A DNA stretch of 64,000 bases from positions 2,604,501 through 2,668,500 of the forward strand of contig NZ_CP016027.1 of NCBI RefSeq assembly GCF_001663815.1, written 5' to 3'. Shown piece after piece: positions 18,340 to 28,737 of this stretch; position 1 is the first letter of the stretch, and every line of letters begins with the position of its first letter. The notes beneath the pieces were generated by a model. That model was not told where the DNA came from. It saw only the letters and a program-made list of their open reading frames with translations, and did no database searches. A program made the position numbers and the translations under genes. The stretch is from Halothiobacillus diazotrophicus (GTDB taxonomy: Bacteria; Pseudomonadota; Gammaproteobacteria; Halothiobacillales; Halothiobacillaceae).

Positions 18340-20784
18340 ATGGGTAGCAACATGCCACAGAACGACACAATCTCCGAAATCATTTCAGGTTCACCCCGTA
18401 ACGTGCCGGTTCTGCCGCTACGCGATGTGGTGGTGTATCCCCACATGGTCATTCCCCTGTTCGTCGGTCGTGAAAAGTCCGTGCTGGCCTTGGAAGAGGC
18501 GATCAAGGACAACAAGCAGCTGCTGCTGGTCGCACAGAAAGATGCCGAAAAGGATGATCCGGGCCGTTCGGATCTGCATGCCGTCGGTACGCTGGCCTCG
18601 ATCCTGCAGCTGCACAAGCTCCCGGACGGCACGATCAAGGTGCTGGTGGAGGGTATCGAGCGCGTACGCTGCGCTCAGGTGCACGAGGTCGACAACTACC
18701 TCATGGCGGAAGTCCACTCCATCGAACAGGCCGTGGCCTCCGACCGGGAACTCGAGGTGGAGGCGCGTGCGTTGCTCAACCAGTTCGACGGTTATGTGAA
18801 ACTCAACAAGAAGACACCGCCCGAGGTCCTGACTTCGTTGGCGGGGATCGATGACGTATCGCGTCTGGCCGACACGATTGCCGCCCATATGGCGCTTAGT
18901 CTCGATGAAAAGCAGAAGATTCTGGAGACCATCGACCTGCACGCCCGGATCGAGCACCTGATGGTGCTGATCGAGTCCGAAATCGACACCCTTCAGGTCG
19001 AGAAGCGGATTCGTGGCCGCGTGAAGCAGCAGATGGAGAAAAGCCAGCGCGAGTACTACCTCAACGAGCAGATGAAGGCGATCCAGAAAGAGTTGGGCGA
19101 GCTTGAGGAGGGGGGGAGCGACATCGATGAGCTGGAGCGCAAGATCCTGACGGCTGGCATGCCCAAGGAGGCGCTCGATAAGGCCAAGTCCGAACTGAAC
19201 AAGCTCAAGATGATGTCGCCGATGTCCGCGGAAGCATCGGTCGTGCGCAACTATCTCGACTGGATCGTTGCCGTTCCCTGGAAGAAGCGTAGCAAGATCA
19301 AGCATGACCTCGGCGCGGCCGAGGAGGTGCTGGATGCCGATCATTTCGGCCTGGAGAAGGTCAAGGAGCGGATCCTCGAGTATCTCGCCGTGCAACAGCG
19401 CGTGCGCAAGATGCAGGGGCCCATCCTTTGTCTCGTCGGGCCGCCGGGCGTCGGCAAGACGTCGCTGGGCCAGTCCATCGCCAAGGCGACCAACCGCAAG
19501 TTCGGTCGAATCGCCCTGGGTGGGGTCCGTGACGACGCCGAGATTCGCGGCCATCGTCGGACGTACGTCGGTGCAATGCCCGGCCGGATCGTCCAGACGC
19601 TGACCAAGATCGGCAGCCGCAATCCGTTGATCCTGCTCGACGAAATCGACAAGATGGCCTCGGATTTCCGCGGCGATCCGGCCGCGGCTTTGCTGGAGGT
19701 CCTGGATCCCGAGCAGAACAAGGCGTTTGCCGATCACTACATGGACATGGACATCGATCTTTCCGAGATCCTGTTCGTGTGCACCGCGAACAGCCTGAAC
19801 ATTCCGGGCCCCTTGCTGGATCGGATGGAGGTCATTCGCATCGCCGGTTATACCGAAGACGAGAAGACCGAGATCGCCGAACGGTACCTCCTGCCCAAGC
19901 AGCTGGAAAAGAACGGCTTGAAGGACGACGAGCTGAGCGTGGACAGTACGGCGGTTCGGGATGTCATCCGCTACTACACCCGGGAAGCGGGTGTGCGGAA
20001 TCTGGAACGCGAACTGGCCAAGGTATCCCGTAAGGTGGTGCGTCAGCTGGTGACGAACGAACAGGCGGCGCCGATTCACGTCAATGGCGAGAATCTGGAT
20101 CAGTATCTCGGCGTGCGTCGCTTCGATTTCGGCAAGGTCGAACACCCGGACCAGATCGGTCAGGTGACGGGGCTCGCCTGGACCGAGGTGGGTGGCGATC
20201 TGTTGACCATCGAAGCCGCCACCATGCCGGGCAAGGGCAACCTGAAATACACGGGCCAGCTCGGCGAGGTGATGCAGGAGTCGATCCAGGCGGCCATGAC
20301 CGTGGTGCGCGCCCGCGCCGTTTCCCTGGGGATCGATCCGGAATTCAGTCAGAAGGTCGACATCCACGTGCACGTGCCCGAAGGCGCGACCCCGAAAGAT
20401 GGGCCTTCCGCAGGCGGCGCCATGTGCACGGCGATCGTCTCGGCGCTGACGGGTATCCCTGTCAAGGCCACCGTCGCCATGACGGGCGAAATCACCCTGC
20501 GCGGGGAAGTACTGCCGATCGGCGGGCTCAAGGAGAAACTCCTGGCCGCCCAGCGGGGCGGTATCGAGCTGGTGCTGATTCCGGAAGGAAATCGCAAGGA
20601 TCTCACGGAAATTCCCGACAAGATCAAGGACAGTCTTGATATTCGACCGGTTCGCTGGATCGACGAGGTGTTGGATCTTGCCCTGATCACGCCGCCCACC
20701 CCGAAGTCGGTGGCGCCGCTGGAAGCGCCCGTCCGGGAAGACGTCAAGCGCCCCGACGATACGAGCAACGCGACGGCACACTGA
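18340..20784 (+). CDS. lon: ATP-dependent protease Lon (LonA type)
   Basis: Cytoplasmic AAA+ serine protease degrading misfolded and regulatory proteins. The 814 residues start with a LAN domain ([23 protein letters not shown]), then a helical linker. Walker A is [12 protein letters not shown] near residues 367-378, with an ILLDEIDKM Walker B. The C-terminal protease domain has catalytic Ser690 ([10 protein letters not shown]) and Lys733 (GGLKEK). The ATG at 18340 is used; an in-frame ATG at 18352 is equally possible. It stands as a separate unit between the clpX terminator and the hup promoter. Confidence 0.97.
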   Translation: MGSNMPQNDTISEIISGSPRNVPVLPLRDVVVYPHMVIPLFVGREKSVLALEEAIKDNKQLLLVAQKDAEKDDPGRSDLHAVGTLASILQLHKLPDGTIKVLVEGIERVRCAQVHEVDNYLMAEVHSIEQAVASDRELEVEARALLNQFDGYVKLNKKTPPEVLTSLAGIDDVSRLADTIAAHMALSLDEKQKILETIDLHARIEHLMVLIESEIDTLQVEKRIRGRVKQQMEKSQREYYLNEQMKAIQKELGELEEGGSDIDELERKILTAGMPKEALDKAKSELNKLKMMSPMSAEASVVRNYLDWIVAVPWKKRSKIKHDLGAAEEVLDADHFGLEKVKERILEYLAVQQRVRKMQGPILCLVGPPGVGKTSLGQSIAKATNRKFGRIALGGVRDDAEIRGHRRTYVGAMPGRIVQTLTKIGSRNPLILLDEIDKMASDFRGDPAAALLEVLDPEQNKAFADHYMDMDIDLSEILFVCTANSLNIPGPLLDRMEVIRIAGYTEDEKTEIAERYLLPKQLEKNGLKDDELSVDSTAVRDVIRYYTREAGVRNLERELAKVSRKVVRQLVTNEQAAPIHVNGENLDQYLGVRRFDFGKVEHPDQIGQVTGLAWTEVGGDLLTIEAATMPGKGNLKYTGQLGEVMQESIQAAMTVVRARAVSLGIDPEFSQKVDIHVHVPEGATPKDGPSAGGAMCTAIVSALTGIPVKATVAMTGEITLRGEVLPIGGLKEKLLAAQRGGIELVLIPEGNRKDLTEIPDKIKDSLDIRPVRWIDEVLDLALITPPTPKSVAPLEAPVREDVKRPDDTSNATAH

Positions 20785-20931
20785 TCCGTGCGTTCGGATT
20801 GCCGCTCAATCCCCCCATCGCCCCGCGCTTCGTCAGTGGACGCAATCGGCATGGGCACGGGGATTGGCGTCCCTCGCGCGCTTCATTTCACCCAAACCTG
20901 GATCACCGCTCGTCACAAATCGTCTGCGTTG

Positions 20932-20961
20932 TTGACAGCACGCGCATGCGGCTTGTATAAC
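20932..20961 (+). promoter_or_regulatory. Sigma-70 promoter of the HU gene
   Basis: Perfect TTGACA, an 18-base spacer and TATAAC, with an untranslated leader of about 120 bases before the HU start. It is the best vegetative promoter in the window and fits an abundant nucleoid protein. The rest of 20785-21087 shows no gene. Confidence 0.75.
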
Positions 20962-21087
20962 TGGCAGCGGAATCCATGTTCTGCCACTGGAATCGGTCGA
21001 TTTGACGGGCTATCCCGACGGATCTGCGTACCGCCGATTTCATGCTAACCCCCCTGTCCTAAACCTAGTGAAAAGGATTGCAACGAT

Positions 21088-21360
21088 ATGAATAAATCAG
21101 AATTGATTGACGCAATGGCTGCCAAGAGCGGAATGAAGAAAAATGATACGGCTGCCGCGCTGGATGCGTTTATCGAGGCAGTAGGCGAAGCGCTCAAGCA
21201 GGGGGATCAAGTCACCCTGGTGGGCTTCGGTACATTTTTGGTACGCGAGCGTGAGGCACGTACCGGTCGCAACCCGCGTACCGGCGCGACGATCGAGATC
21301 GAAGCCTCCCGTCTGCCTTCATTCAAGGCTGGCAAGGGCCTGAAAGACGCGGTCAATTAA
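21088..21360 (+). CDS. hupB: DNA-binding protein HU (beta-type)
   Basis: Small nucleoid protein of 90 residues that bends and compacts DNA. It shows the full HU fold: [11 protein letters not shown] at the N-terminus, [10 protein letters not shown], the DNA-embracing arm with [14 protein letters not shown], and a C-terminal [16 protein letters not shown]-specific features are absent. The lon-hup-ppiD order is the usual hupB context. A strong promoter lies upstream and a perfect terminator about 100 bases downstream. Confidence 0.96.
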   Translation: MNKSELIDAMAAKSGMKKNDTAAALDAFIEAVGEALKQGDQVTLVGFGTFLVREREARTGRNPRTGATIEIEASRLPSFKAGKGLKDAVN

Positions 21361-21462
21361 TCTGTCTTGAACCGACGGTGTTTTTGCGGGGCGCAATGAG
21401 CCCCGCCGCCGGACCGAGTTCGGTAACCGTTGGACTTTCGACTAAGAAATCGAGTACATAGG

Positions 21463-21491
21463 CAGGGACGACAACGTCCCTGTTTTGTTGT
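21463..21491 (+). terminator. Terminator of hup
   Basis: CAGGGACG-ACAA-CGTCCCTG perfect stem with a four-base loop, followed by TTTTGTTGT. The region 21361-21694 holds this, an extra GC hairpin at 21386-21406, and nothing else recognisable. Confidence 0.9.
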
Positions 21492-21694
21492 GTGGGCCGG
21501 TGAATCGGGCGTTGTCCGATTGGTGATAGCGGGATCGTGCTCTGACCGCCTCCCGTGAGGGATAGGCGATCGCGTGCGAACACCGGCCACGGATGCACCC
21601 GACGGGTGTCCGCGCGGGTAAATGAGTGCCCGGAGCGGTCCGTGTGCTGCATACTTGGCGACCCGAGTCGCCGCTACTTCAAGGTGTGTTTTAT

Positions 21695-23632
21695 ATGTTG
21701 ATGGATTTGCGGGAACGCATTCAGGGTTGGATTGCGTATCTCATCATTGGCTTGATCAGCGTGCCGTTCGTTCTCTGGGGGGTCGGCGAGTACTTCAGTG
21801 GCGGCAAGAACAAGCCGGTTGCGGAGGTGGAGGGCATGCCCATTACCGAGCAGGCCTTCGAGCAGGCAGTCAGTGCGCAACGTCAGCAGCTGATCCAGAA
21901 ACTGGGCGGCAAGGTTTCGGCCGAAATGCTGCAGAGCCTCAACATCAAGCAGGAAGTGCTCGATCAGATGATCAACGAGCGGGTACTGAGCCTGTTCGTG
22001 CACCGTGCGGGCTTCAAGGCCCCGGACAGCGTCGTGGCGGATCTGATCCGTTCCGAGCCCGCGTTCAAGACGAATGGCGCCTTCGACGTGAAAAAATACG
22101 AGGCGTTCGTCGCCGGCCAGGGCTCGACCGTGCCGGCGTTCGAGGCACGTCTGAAGCAGGATATCGTCATGCGTACCCTGGAAACGGCGTTGCGCGAAAG
22201 TGCGTTCACGGTCCAGCCGGATCTGGATCTGCTGGTGCGCCTGCGTGATCAGCGTCGCGAGGCGGGGTACATTACCCTGGCGCGCAGCCGGGCGGTATCG
22301 GCCGTATCGGCACCGACGGACGACGCGATCAAGGCCTATTACACCGCGCATCAGAAGAAGTTCGTTCGGCCCGAACGCGTGAAGTTGCACTACATCGAGC
22401 TGTCTCCCAAGACCCTGGCACCCCTCGTGAAGGTGACCGATGCGGAAATCCAGCAGGCCTACGAACACTACAAGCGCAAGCAGACTGCCGATGTGACGCG
22501 GACGGTGCGACACATCCTCATCGCCGTGCCGAAGGATGCGGATGCCGCCACGGTCGAGGCCGCGAAGAAGAAACTGCTGGCGGCCCGTGCGGCCATTCTG
22601 GCGGGCAAGACGACCTTCGCGGCCGAGGCCAAGAAGATTTCCGACGACCCCGGTTCCAAGGCACAGGGCGGCAACCTGGGTGAGGTCGCTCCGGGCCAGA
22701 TGGTCAAGCCGTTCGAGACGGCGATGGATGCCCTGAAGGTGGGCGAAATCAGCGAGCCGGTGCGTACCCAGTACGGTTGGCACCTGATCGAGGTGACCGG
22801 TGAAGCGAAACCGGACATCAAGCCGCTGGATGACGTGCGTGCGCAGCTGGTTGCCGAAGTTCAGGCGCGGCATGTCGAGAAGATCTATTACGACGAGAGC
22901 GAGAAGCTGTCCGACGTGAGTTACGAGCATCCGGACAGTCTGATCCCGGCGGCCGAGGCCCTGGGCCTCACGGTGCAGACGTCCGACTGGATTACGCGGA
23001 ATTCCGGCACCGGTATCGGCGACAACGAAAAGGTTCGGCATGCCGCGTTTTCCAAGGATGTGCTCACGGACAAGCTCAACAGCAACCTGATCGAACTGGG
23101 GACGGACCACGCCGTGGTCGTCCGGGTGGATACGCACGAACCCGCGGCCCAACTGACCCTGGATGAGGTTCGTCAGCAAATCACTGAGCGCCTGCAGGCT
23201 GAAGCGGTCGACAAGCATCTGGCTCAGGAAGCCGAGCAGGTCCGAAAGGCTCTGAGCCAGGGAACCGATCCCCAACAGGCCGCCACGAATGCCGGCGGTG
23301 TCTGGCATGCCGCGACCTGGTTGAAGCGCCAGGAAACACATGCGGACGTGCCGCAGGAAATCGTCCAGGCCGTCTTTGCGACACCGCCGTCGCCAGATGG
23401 CCATCCGGCCAGCAGCGCCGTCCATCTGAACGATGGCGACGAGGCCGTGGTGGTGGTCACGCAGATCAAGTCCGGCGAGCCCGGCACGATCAGCGCCGAG
23501 GACAAGCAGCAGCTCGCGGCCCAGATCGCTCAGGCCGAGGGACAGGCTTCTCTGTCCGCGCTACTGGCCACCCTGCGTCAGGAAGCCAAGATCAAGATTA
23601 ACGATTCGGTTGAGAAATCCATCACGCCCTGA
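21695..23632 (+). CDS. ppiD: Periplasmic folding chaperone PpiD (SurA_N / parvulin-type)
   Basis: Inner-membrane-anchored periplasmic chaperone near the Sec translocon. The ATG at 21695 has AAGGTG upstream and gives the family N-terminus LMDLRERIQGWIAY; an upstream in-frame start is less likely. Predicted length is 645 residues (E. coli 623). One membrane helix lies at about residues 13-35 (IAYLIIGLISVPFVLWGV). A SurA-like N-terminal domain follows, then one parvulin rotamase domain around residues 265-370 (HILIAVPKDADAAT to YGWHLIEVTGE). It follows hup, as in many gammaproteobacteria. Confidence 0.93.
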   Translation: MLMDLRERIQGWIAYLIIGLISVPFVLWGVGEYFSGGKNKPVAEVEGMPITEQAFEQAVSAQRQQLIQKLGGKVSAEMLQSLNIKQEVLDQMINERVLSLFVHRAGFKAPDSVVADLIRSEPAFKTNGAFDVKKYEAFVAGQGSTVPAFEARLKQDIVMRTLETALRESAFTVQPDLDLLVRLRDQRREAGYITLARSRAVSAVSAPTDDAIKAYYTAHQKKFVRPERVKLHYIELSPKTLAPLVKVTDAEIQQAYEHYKRKQTADVTRTVRHILIAVPKDADAATVEAAKKKLLAARAAILAGKTTFAAEAKKISDDPGSKAQGGNLGEVAPGQMVKPFETAMDALKVGEISEPVRTQYGWHLIEVTGEAKPDIKPLDDVRAQLVAEVQARHVEKIYYDESEKLSDVSYEHPDSLIPAAEALGLTVQTSDWITRNSGTGIGDNEKVRHAAFSKDVLTDKLNSNLIELGTDHAVVVRVDTHEPAAQLTLDEVRQQITERLQAEAVDKHLAQEAEQVRKALSQGTDPQQAATNAGGVWHAATWLKRQETHADVPQEIVQAVFATPPSPDGHPASSAVHLNDGDEAVVVVTQIKSGEPGTISAEDKQQLAAQIAQAEGQASLSALLATLRQEAKIKINDSVEKSITP

Positions 23633-23782
23633 TCGACCGAAGCATGGCGCCTGCGCGCGCCAGGGGCTTAGCCCGTATCGCGGCGGCTCGGGATGCTCCG
23701 GAGCCGTGTCCATCCATCGGTCAACGCCGTCGATACCCGGCGGAAATGCTGACCGATCCGAGCATGATTGAGGAGCAGGATC

Positions 23783-25033
23783 ATGGCACTTCATTGGCAA
23801 ATCCTGATCGCCATCGGGGCGGCGTTCGTCTTTGGCAGCCTGTTCGGCGCCGGTGTTGCCGGTGTTCCGCTGCTGAGCATCTACGAGTTCGTGGGCGGGA
23901 TGTTTCTCGATGCGTTGAAGATGCTCATCGTGCCGCTGATCGTTTCGTCGATCATCAGCGGTGCCGCCAACCTCGGTCAGGGCCGGGGCGTGGTCGCCAT
24001 TGCCCGGCGTACGATCACCTATTTCCTCGCGTCGACCACGCTGGCCATCGTGACCGCCCTGGTGGTAATGAACGTGATCCACCCGGGCGTATCGGGCACG
24101 CAGCCGCTGGGCGAGGTCGTTCATCTGCCCAGTCTGGGCGGGGATGTCGCCGACAAGTTCTCCAGCCACCAGTTCAGCGATTTCGTGCAAGTGCTGCGCG
24201 ACATGGTGCCGCCCAATATCGTCAATGCGGCGGCACACACCCAGATGCTCGGTCTGATCGTGTTCTCCCTGCTGTTCGGCTTCGCCCTGACCCGGGTGCC
24301 GGAGCCGAGTCGTCAGGTGGTTCACGATTTCTGGAACGGCGTGCAGGAAGTGATGATCCAGATCACCCACTGGCTCATGAAGCTCGCGCCCATCGGCGTG
24401 TTCGCCCTGGTGGCGGCCGTGGTCGCCAAGAGCGGCCTGGCGCTGCTGCTGCCGATGCTGGGGTTCTTCCTCACCGTGGTGCTGGGGCTCGCGATCCACG
24501 CCTTCGTGACACTACCGCTGATCCTCTGGCTGACCACGCGCCTGAACCCCGTCCGCTTCGTGCGCGCGGTGTGGCCGGCCATGCTGATGGCCTTTTCGAC
24601 CAGCTCGTCCGCCGGGACCCTGCCGGTCACCATGGACGTGGTGGAAAACCGGGCGGGCGTCTCCAAGGAAATCGCCTCGTTCGTCCTGCCCCTCGGCGCG
24701 ACCATCAACATGAACGGCACCGCCCTGTACGAGTGTGCGGCGGCGCTGTTCATCGCCCAGGCCTATGGCGTCGATCTGTCGATCTGGATGCAGCTGATGA
24801 TCGTGGTGCTGGCTCTGATGACCTCCATCGGCGTGGCTGCCGTGCCGTCGGCGAGTCTGGTCGCGATCGCGTTGATCCTGGGTGTGCTCGGCCTGCCGCT
24901 GGAGGCGATGGGGCTCCTGCTCGTCGTGGATCGGGTGCTCGACATGCTGCGCACTTCGGTGAACGTGTACTCGGATTCCGTGGGGGCGGTGATCGTGGCG
25001 CATCGGCGCGGCGATCGGGGTCTGTTGACCTGA
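23783..25033 (+). CDS. Dicarboxylate/amino acid:cation symporter (DAACS family)
   Basis: Secondary transporter of the GltP/DctA family, 416 residues with about eight membrane helices and two re-entrant hairpins. The serine-rich hairpin AFSTSSSAGTLPVTM and the NMNGTALYE motif that binds substrate and cation are both present. AGGAGCAGGA directly precedes the ATG at 23783. Whether it carries glutamate, aspartate or C4-dicarboxylates cannot be decided from sequence alone. It is transcribed with ppiD or alone, and ends 154 bases before a long bidirectional terminator. Confidence 0.9.
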   Translation: MALHWQILIAIGAAFVFGSLFGAGVAGVPLLSIYEFVGGMFLDALKMLIVPLIVSSIISGAANLGQGRGVVAIARRTITYFLASTTLAIVTALVVMNVIHPGVSGTQPLGEVVHLPSLGGDVADKFSSHQFSDFVQVLRDMVPPNIVNAAAHTQMLGLIVFSLLFGFALTRVPEPSRQVVHDFWNGVQEVMIQITHWLMKLAPIGVFALVAAVVAKSGLALLLPMLGFFLTVVLGLAIHAFVTLPLILWLTTRLNPVRFVRAVWPAMLMAFSTSSSAGTLPVTMDVVENRAGVSKEIASFVLPLGATINMNGTALYECAAALFIAQAYGVDLSIWMQLMIVVLALMTSIGVAAVPSASLVAIALILGVLGLPLEAMGLLLVVDRVLDMLRTSVNVYSDSVGAVIVAHRRGDRGLLT

Positions 25034-25187
25034 TTCCGGTCTGCCCGGGCGGAGGTGGATCGGGTATGCTTCGATTCATCCTCCCCGCAGGTTGCCCTGA
25101 TGAGTCGAGCCCGAATAACCGAAACGGATCGGGCCTGGATGATTGGGCCGCGAAAAATGGGGCTGATGTGAATTGATGCCGGATACG

Positions 25188-25222
25188 ACAAGGCCCGGGA
25201 CGGATATCGTCCCGGGCCTTGT
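25188..25222. terminator. Bidirectional terminator between symporter and fabI
   Basis: A 15-base perfect stem (ACAAGGCCCGGGACG and its complement) around a GATAT loop. It lies between two convergent genes and can serve both. A tract with T residues follows on the plus strand (CCTTTC). Confidence 0.8.
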
Positions 25223-25282
25223 CCTTTCTGAAGCGTCGTTGGCGGAGCCGGGCGTAACGATCCCGGTTCCGTCAGGCTGCGA

Positions 25283-26074
25283 TCACTTCGGGCAGTCGCC
25301 CATGCCGGTGATGAAGTAGCCGGAATCGACGTAGATGTTCTCGCCGGTGATGCCGGAGGCGAGATCCGAGCACAGGAAGGCGGCGGTGTTGCCGACCTGC
25401 TCGATGGTCACGTTGCGCTTCAGCGGGGCGTTGGTGGCCACGTAGTCGAGGAAGCTCTTGAAGTCCGCGATGCCGGAGGCGGCCAGGGTCTTGATCGGGC
25501 CGGCGGAGATCGAGTTCACCCGGATGCCGCGGTCGCCGAGCGTCGATGCCGCGAGATAGCGCACGTTGGCTTCCAGTGCCGCCTTGGCGACGCCCATGAC
25601 GTTGTAGTTCGGCATGGCGCGTTCGGCGCCGAGGTAGGACAGGGTGACGATGGCGCCGTTGTCGCGCATGGTGTCGCGGCCGGCCTTGGCCAGCGCGGCC
25701 AGGGAGTAGGCGGAAACGTCATGGGCGACGCGGAAGGCCTCGCGGGACATGCCGTCCAGGTAGTCGCCTTCCAGGGCTTCGCGCGGCGCGAAGGCCACGG
25801 CGTGCACGAGAATGTCGAAGCCTTCCGGCCAGTGTTCGGCCAGTGCCGGGAACAGGGCGTCGATCTGGGCGTCGTCGGTCACGTCCAGCGGCAGGTAGAT
25901 GTTGGAACCCAGCTCCGCCGTGGCTTTCTCGACTTTCTCCTTGAACCGGTCGCTCAGGTAGGTGAAGGCCAGTTCGGCGCCTTCACGGTGCATCGCTTCG
26001 GCGATGCCCGAGGCAATGGATCGGTTGTTGGCGATGCCGATGATGAGGGCGCGTTTGCCGCTGAGAAATCCCAT
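25283..26074 (-). CDS. fabI: Enoyl-[acyl-carrier-protein] reductase (NADH) FabI
   Basis: Catalyses the last step of each fatty-acid elongation cycle and is the classical triclosan target. The 263 residues follow the FabI SDR pattern: [13 protein letters not shown] cofactor loop near residues 13-25, Tyr147, Tyr157 and Lys164 in [19 protein letters not shown]. The ATG at 26074 is chosen because AGGAGC precedes it and the sequence [13 protein letters not shown] matches the family start; an open extension of 42 residues upstream is not family-like. It is divergent from yejA and convergent with the symporter. Confidence 0.96.
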   Translation of the reverse strand: MGFLSGKRALIIGIANNRSIASGIAEAMHREGAELAFTYLSDRFKEKVEKATAELGSNIYLPLDVTDDAQIDALFPALAEHWPEGFDILVHAVAFAPREALEGDYLDGMSREAFRVAHDVSAYSLAALAKAGRDTMRDNGAIVTLSYLGAERAMPNYNVMGVAKAALEANVRYLAASTLGDRGIRVNSISAGPIKTLAASGIADFKSFLDYVATNAPLKRNVTIEQVGNTAAFLCSDLASGITGENIYVDSGYFITGMGDCPK

Positions 26075-26185
26075 ACTATGCTCCTGGTTCATGTTTGAAT
26101 GCGCGCTGCGGGCACGGTCGTGTGCGCCGCCCGGGCACCGTGTCGCAGACGACGGCCCCGCTGATCCGCATATTGTAGGGATGAA

Positions 26186-28033
26186 ATGCAAAACGAGCAC
26201 CCCAGAAGACGATTTTTACGGCAAATACTGGCTTCCGGCGCGGGATTGGGGGCGGGCAGCGCACTGATCTCCCCCGGGGTGAAAGCGGCCGGTTTTGCCG
26301 AGGCGCTGGGGTATTCCCCCAAATATCCCGCCGACTTTCCCGCATTCCATTACGTGAACCCCGACGCACCCAAAGGCGGCCATCTGGCCCTTTCGGTGTT
26401 CGGCAGCTTCGATTCACTGAATCCCTTCGTCCTGAAGGGGCTGGCGGCCGATGGACTGAACCAGCTCTGTTTCGAGACGCTGACCGCCCGTGCCTGGGAC
26501 GAGCCGTTTTCCGCCTACGGCCTGCTGGCGGACCGGGCGGATCTGGCCGAGGATGGCCGTTCGATCACCTTCCGGATCAACGACGCCGCCCGGTTTCACG
26601 ACGGCAGCCCGGTGACGGCGCGGGACGTCGCGTTCAGCTTCGATCTGCTCGTCGGGCCCCAGGGCCACCCCCGTTACCGGGCCTACTGGGCGGACATCCT
26701 GAAGGCGGAGCTGCCCGACGAGCGGCATGTCCGGTTCGTGTTCCGCCGCGTGAACCCCGAACTACATCTCATCATCGGCGAGTTGCCGGTATTTTCCGAA
26801 CGCTGGGTCGGCAATCGGGATTTCGCGACCCTGTCCCGCGAGCCGTTCCTGACCAGCGGACCCTACCGGGTCGACCAGATCGATTACGGCAACACGATCA
26901 GCTACCGGCGCAACCCGGACTACTGGGCGCGCGATCTGGACGTGCGGCGGGGGCAGTTCAATTTCGACCGGGTGGTGTTCAAGTACTACAAGGACGAAAC
27001 CGTGTCGCTCGAAGCCTTCAAGGCCGGCGAGTTCGACGTGTTCTACGAGACCAATTCCAAGCGTTGGGCGCGCGACTACACCGGCGCGGCCTTCGACGAC
27101 GGGCGCATCGTGCGCCGCGAGATTCCCCATCACAACAACGCGGGTATGCAGGGCTTCGGCATGAATACCCGGCGGCCGCTCTTCCAGGATCGGCGCGTGC
27201 GACGGGCACTGGATCTGGCACTGGATTTCGGCTGGTCCAACACCCACCTGTTCTACGGGCAATACACCCGCTGCGACAGCTATTTCAGCAACAGCGAACT
27301 GGCCTGCCGCGGTATTCCGACCGGGGCGGAACTGGCCCTGCTGGCGCCGTTCCGCGATCGCCTGCCGTCGGAACTGTTCACCCAACCCTATCAGGTGCCG
27401 GTCGCGAACAACCCCGCCGAGCAGCGGGCGAATCTGCTGGCGGCGCGCGATCTGTTGCATGCGGCGGGCTGGACGGTGCGCGACGGCCAGTTGCGCAATG
27501 AGCAGGGCGACGTGTTCCGCTTCGAGATCATGCTGGCCATGCGCGGTTTTGAACGGATCGTCGCGCCTTATGTCTATAACCTCAAGCGGCTCGGCATCCA
27601 GGTGAGCTACCGCACCATCGACGTCGCGCTGTACCAGCGGCGCCTCGATCATTTCGATTTCGACATGACGGTGGTGGCCTACGGCGAATCCATGTCGCCG
27701 GGCAACGAGCTGCGGGATCGATTCAGCAGTGCGGCGGCCCATACCGACGGATCGAGCAACTACATGGGCATCGACAGCCCCGTGGTGGATGCCCTGATCG
27801 ATCGGGTGATCTATGCGCCGGACCGGGCGGGCCTGGTGACCGCCTGTCGCGCGCTGGATCGCGTGCTGCTCTGGGGGGAATATCTCGTGCCAAACTGGTA
27901 CATTGGTGCCCATCGGATGGCGTGGTGGAATCGCTTCGGTTTCCACCAGCCGCTGCCCTTGTATTTCGATGCCTTGACCTGGGTGATTCAGACATGGTGG
28001 CAAACGCATGAACAACCGCAGAAACAGACTTGA
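26186..28033 (+). CDS. yejA: Periplasmic peptide-binding protein, YejA-like (SBP family 5)
   Basis: Solute-binding component of a peptide ABC importer. The 615 residues start with a Tat-like signal ([16 protein letters not shown] to VKAAG). The SBP_bac_5 body has [39 protein letters not shown] and [10 protein letters not shown], all typical of YejA. TAGGG precedes the ATG. The known E. coli YejABEF system imports peptides including microcin C. The downstream order yejA-x-paiB-yejB-yejE supports the name. The 3' end overlaps the next gene by 26 bases. Confidence 0.88.
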   Translation: MQNEHPRRRFLRQILASGAGLGAGSALISPGVKAAGFAEALGYSPKYPADFPAFHYVNPDAPKGGHLALSVFGSFDSLNPFVLKGLAADGLNQLCFETLTARAWDEPFSAYGLLADRADLAEDGRSITFRINDAARFHDGSPVTARDVAFSFDLLVGPQGHPRYRAYWADILKAELPDERHVRFVFRRVNPELHLIIGELPVFSERWVGNRDFATLSREPFLTSGPYRVDQIDYGNTISYRRNPDYWARDLDVRRGQFNFDRVVFKYYKDETVSLEAFKAGEFDVFYETNSKRWARDYTGAAFDDGRIVRREIPHHNNAGMQGFGMNTRRPLFQDRRVRRALDLALDFGWSNTHLFYGQYTRCDSYFSNSELACRGIPTGAELALLAPFRDRLPSELFTQPYQVPVANNPAEQRANLLAARDLLHAAGWTVRDGQLRNEQGDVFRFEIMLAMRGFERIVAPYVYNLKRLGIQVSYRTIDVALYQRRLDHFDFDMTVVAYGESMSPGNELRDRFSSAAAHTDGSSNYMGIDSPVVDALIDRVIYAPDRAGLVTACRALDRVLLWGEYLVPNWYIGAHRMAWWNRFGFHQPLPLYFDALTWVIQTWWQTHEQPQKQT

Positions 28034-28709
28034 TCGCTGGCTTGCCGCCGGTGCCCTTATCGCGGCGCTCGTGACGCTGGGCGGGTGTGCCTCGGTCCCG
28101 CAGTACGCGACGCAAACCACCTATCGCCCGCCCGCGACGGCGGCCGGCCAGGCCTGCATCGCCACCTGCCACACCAAGCTGCAGCAGTGTCAGACGCAGT
28201 GTGCCGCCGAGCGCGAGGCCTGCATCAGCAACATCGAGCCGATCGCCAAGCAGGCCTTCGAGGACGATCTGAAACGCTACGAGGCCGCCCGCAAGCAGTA
28301 CGAATCCGACCGCCAGATCTACGAACTGAATCAGGCGTTCCGTTCGGGGTGGAGTTACCCCGTGTTCGTGCCGCGCTACGGCTGGGTGATGGGCCCGGGT
28401 TGGTACGGACCCGGCTGGTTCGGCCCGAACGACGATCCGCCGACGCCGCCCCCCGCGCCGAGCCTCAAGGCCGAACGCGACCGCCTGATCAAGGAGCGTT
28501 GCGACAGCAAGCCCTGTCCCTGCCAGAACAACTTCGAGCAGTGCTACATCGGTTGTGGCGGTCAGGTGGAGAAATCCGTAGTGTGCATTGCGAACTGCGG
28601 CGACAAGGATCCGCGCCCCCAAATGTCGCCCATGTCGTCACCGGTTGGCAACGGCAATGCCAGCCAGACCCTGACGCCGCTGCCGGCCACCAAGCCCGCA
28701 GCGCCCTGA
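28008..28709 (+). CDS. Cysteine-rich lipoprotein with paired C-x3-C motifs, unknown function
   Basis: I do not recognise a family. The 233 residues begin with a lipoprotein signal ending LGGC (Cys27). Eleven further cysteines fall in two clusters. The first is C50-x3-C54-x6-C61-x3-C65 with C72. The second is C165, C170, C172, then C179-x3-C183-x9-C193-x3-C197. Between them lie a charged probable coiled coil (about residues 75-110), a Gly/Trp/Tyr/Pro-rich patch (GPGWYGPGWFGP) and a proline stretch. The twin C-x3-C spacing resembles helical hairpins held by two disulfides, as in small Tim and CHCH-like folds. The start overlaps yejA, so it is probably co-translated with the transporter. Confidence 0.75.
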   Translation: MNNRRNRLDRWLAAGALIAALVTLGGCASVPQYATQTTYRPPATAAGQACIATCHTKLQQCQTQCAAEREACISNIEPIAKQAFEDDLKRYEAARKQYESDRQIYELNQAFRSGWSYPVFVPRYGWVMGPGWYGPGWFGPNDDPPTPPPAPSLKAERDRLIKERCDSKPCPCQNNFEQCYIGCGGQVEKSVVCIANCGDKDPRPQMSPMSSPVGNGNASQTLTPLPATKPAAP

Positions 28710-28737
28710 TCCAGACCGTCGCGAGTCCGCCGATCCG

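Noticed and set aside
18418-20781. Very long antisense frame opposite lon
   Set aside because: No start context or domain pattern; the plus-strand gene is clearly lon.
21386-21406. GCGGGGC/GCCCCGC hairpin after hup
   Set aside because: T residues precede the stem instead of following it on the plus strand, and A follows on the minus strand, so it is not an intrinsic terminator. The hairpin at 21463 is.
25100-25171. Micro-ORF (23 codons) between the symporter and fabI
   Set aside because: Has an ATG and a weak ribosome site, but no conserved pattern and lies next to a terminator; unsupported.
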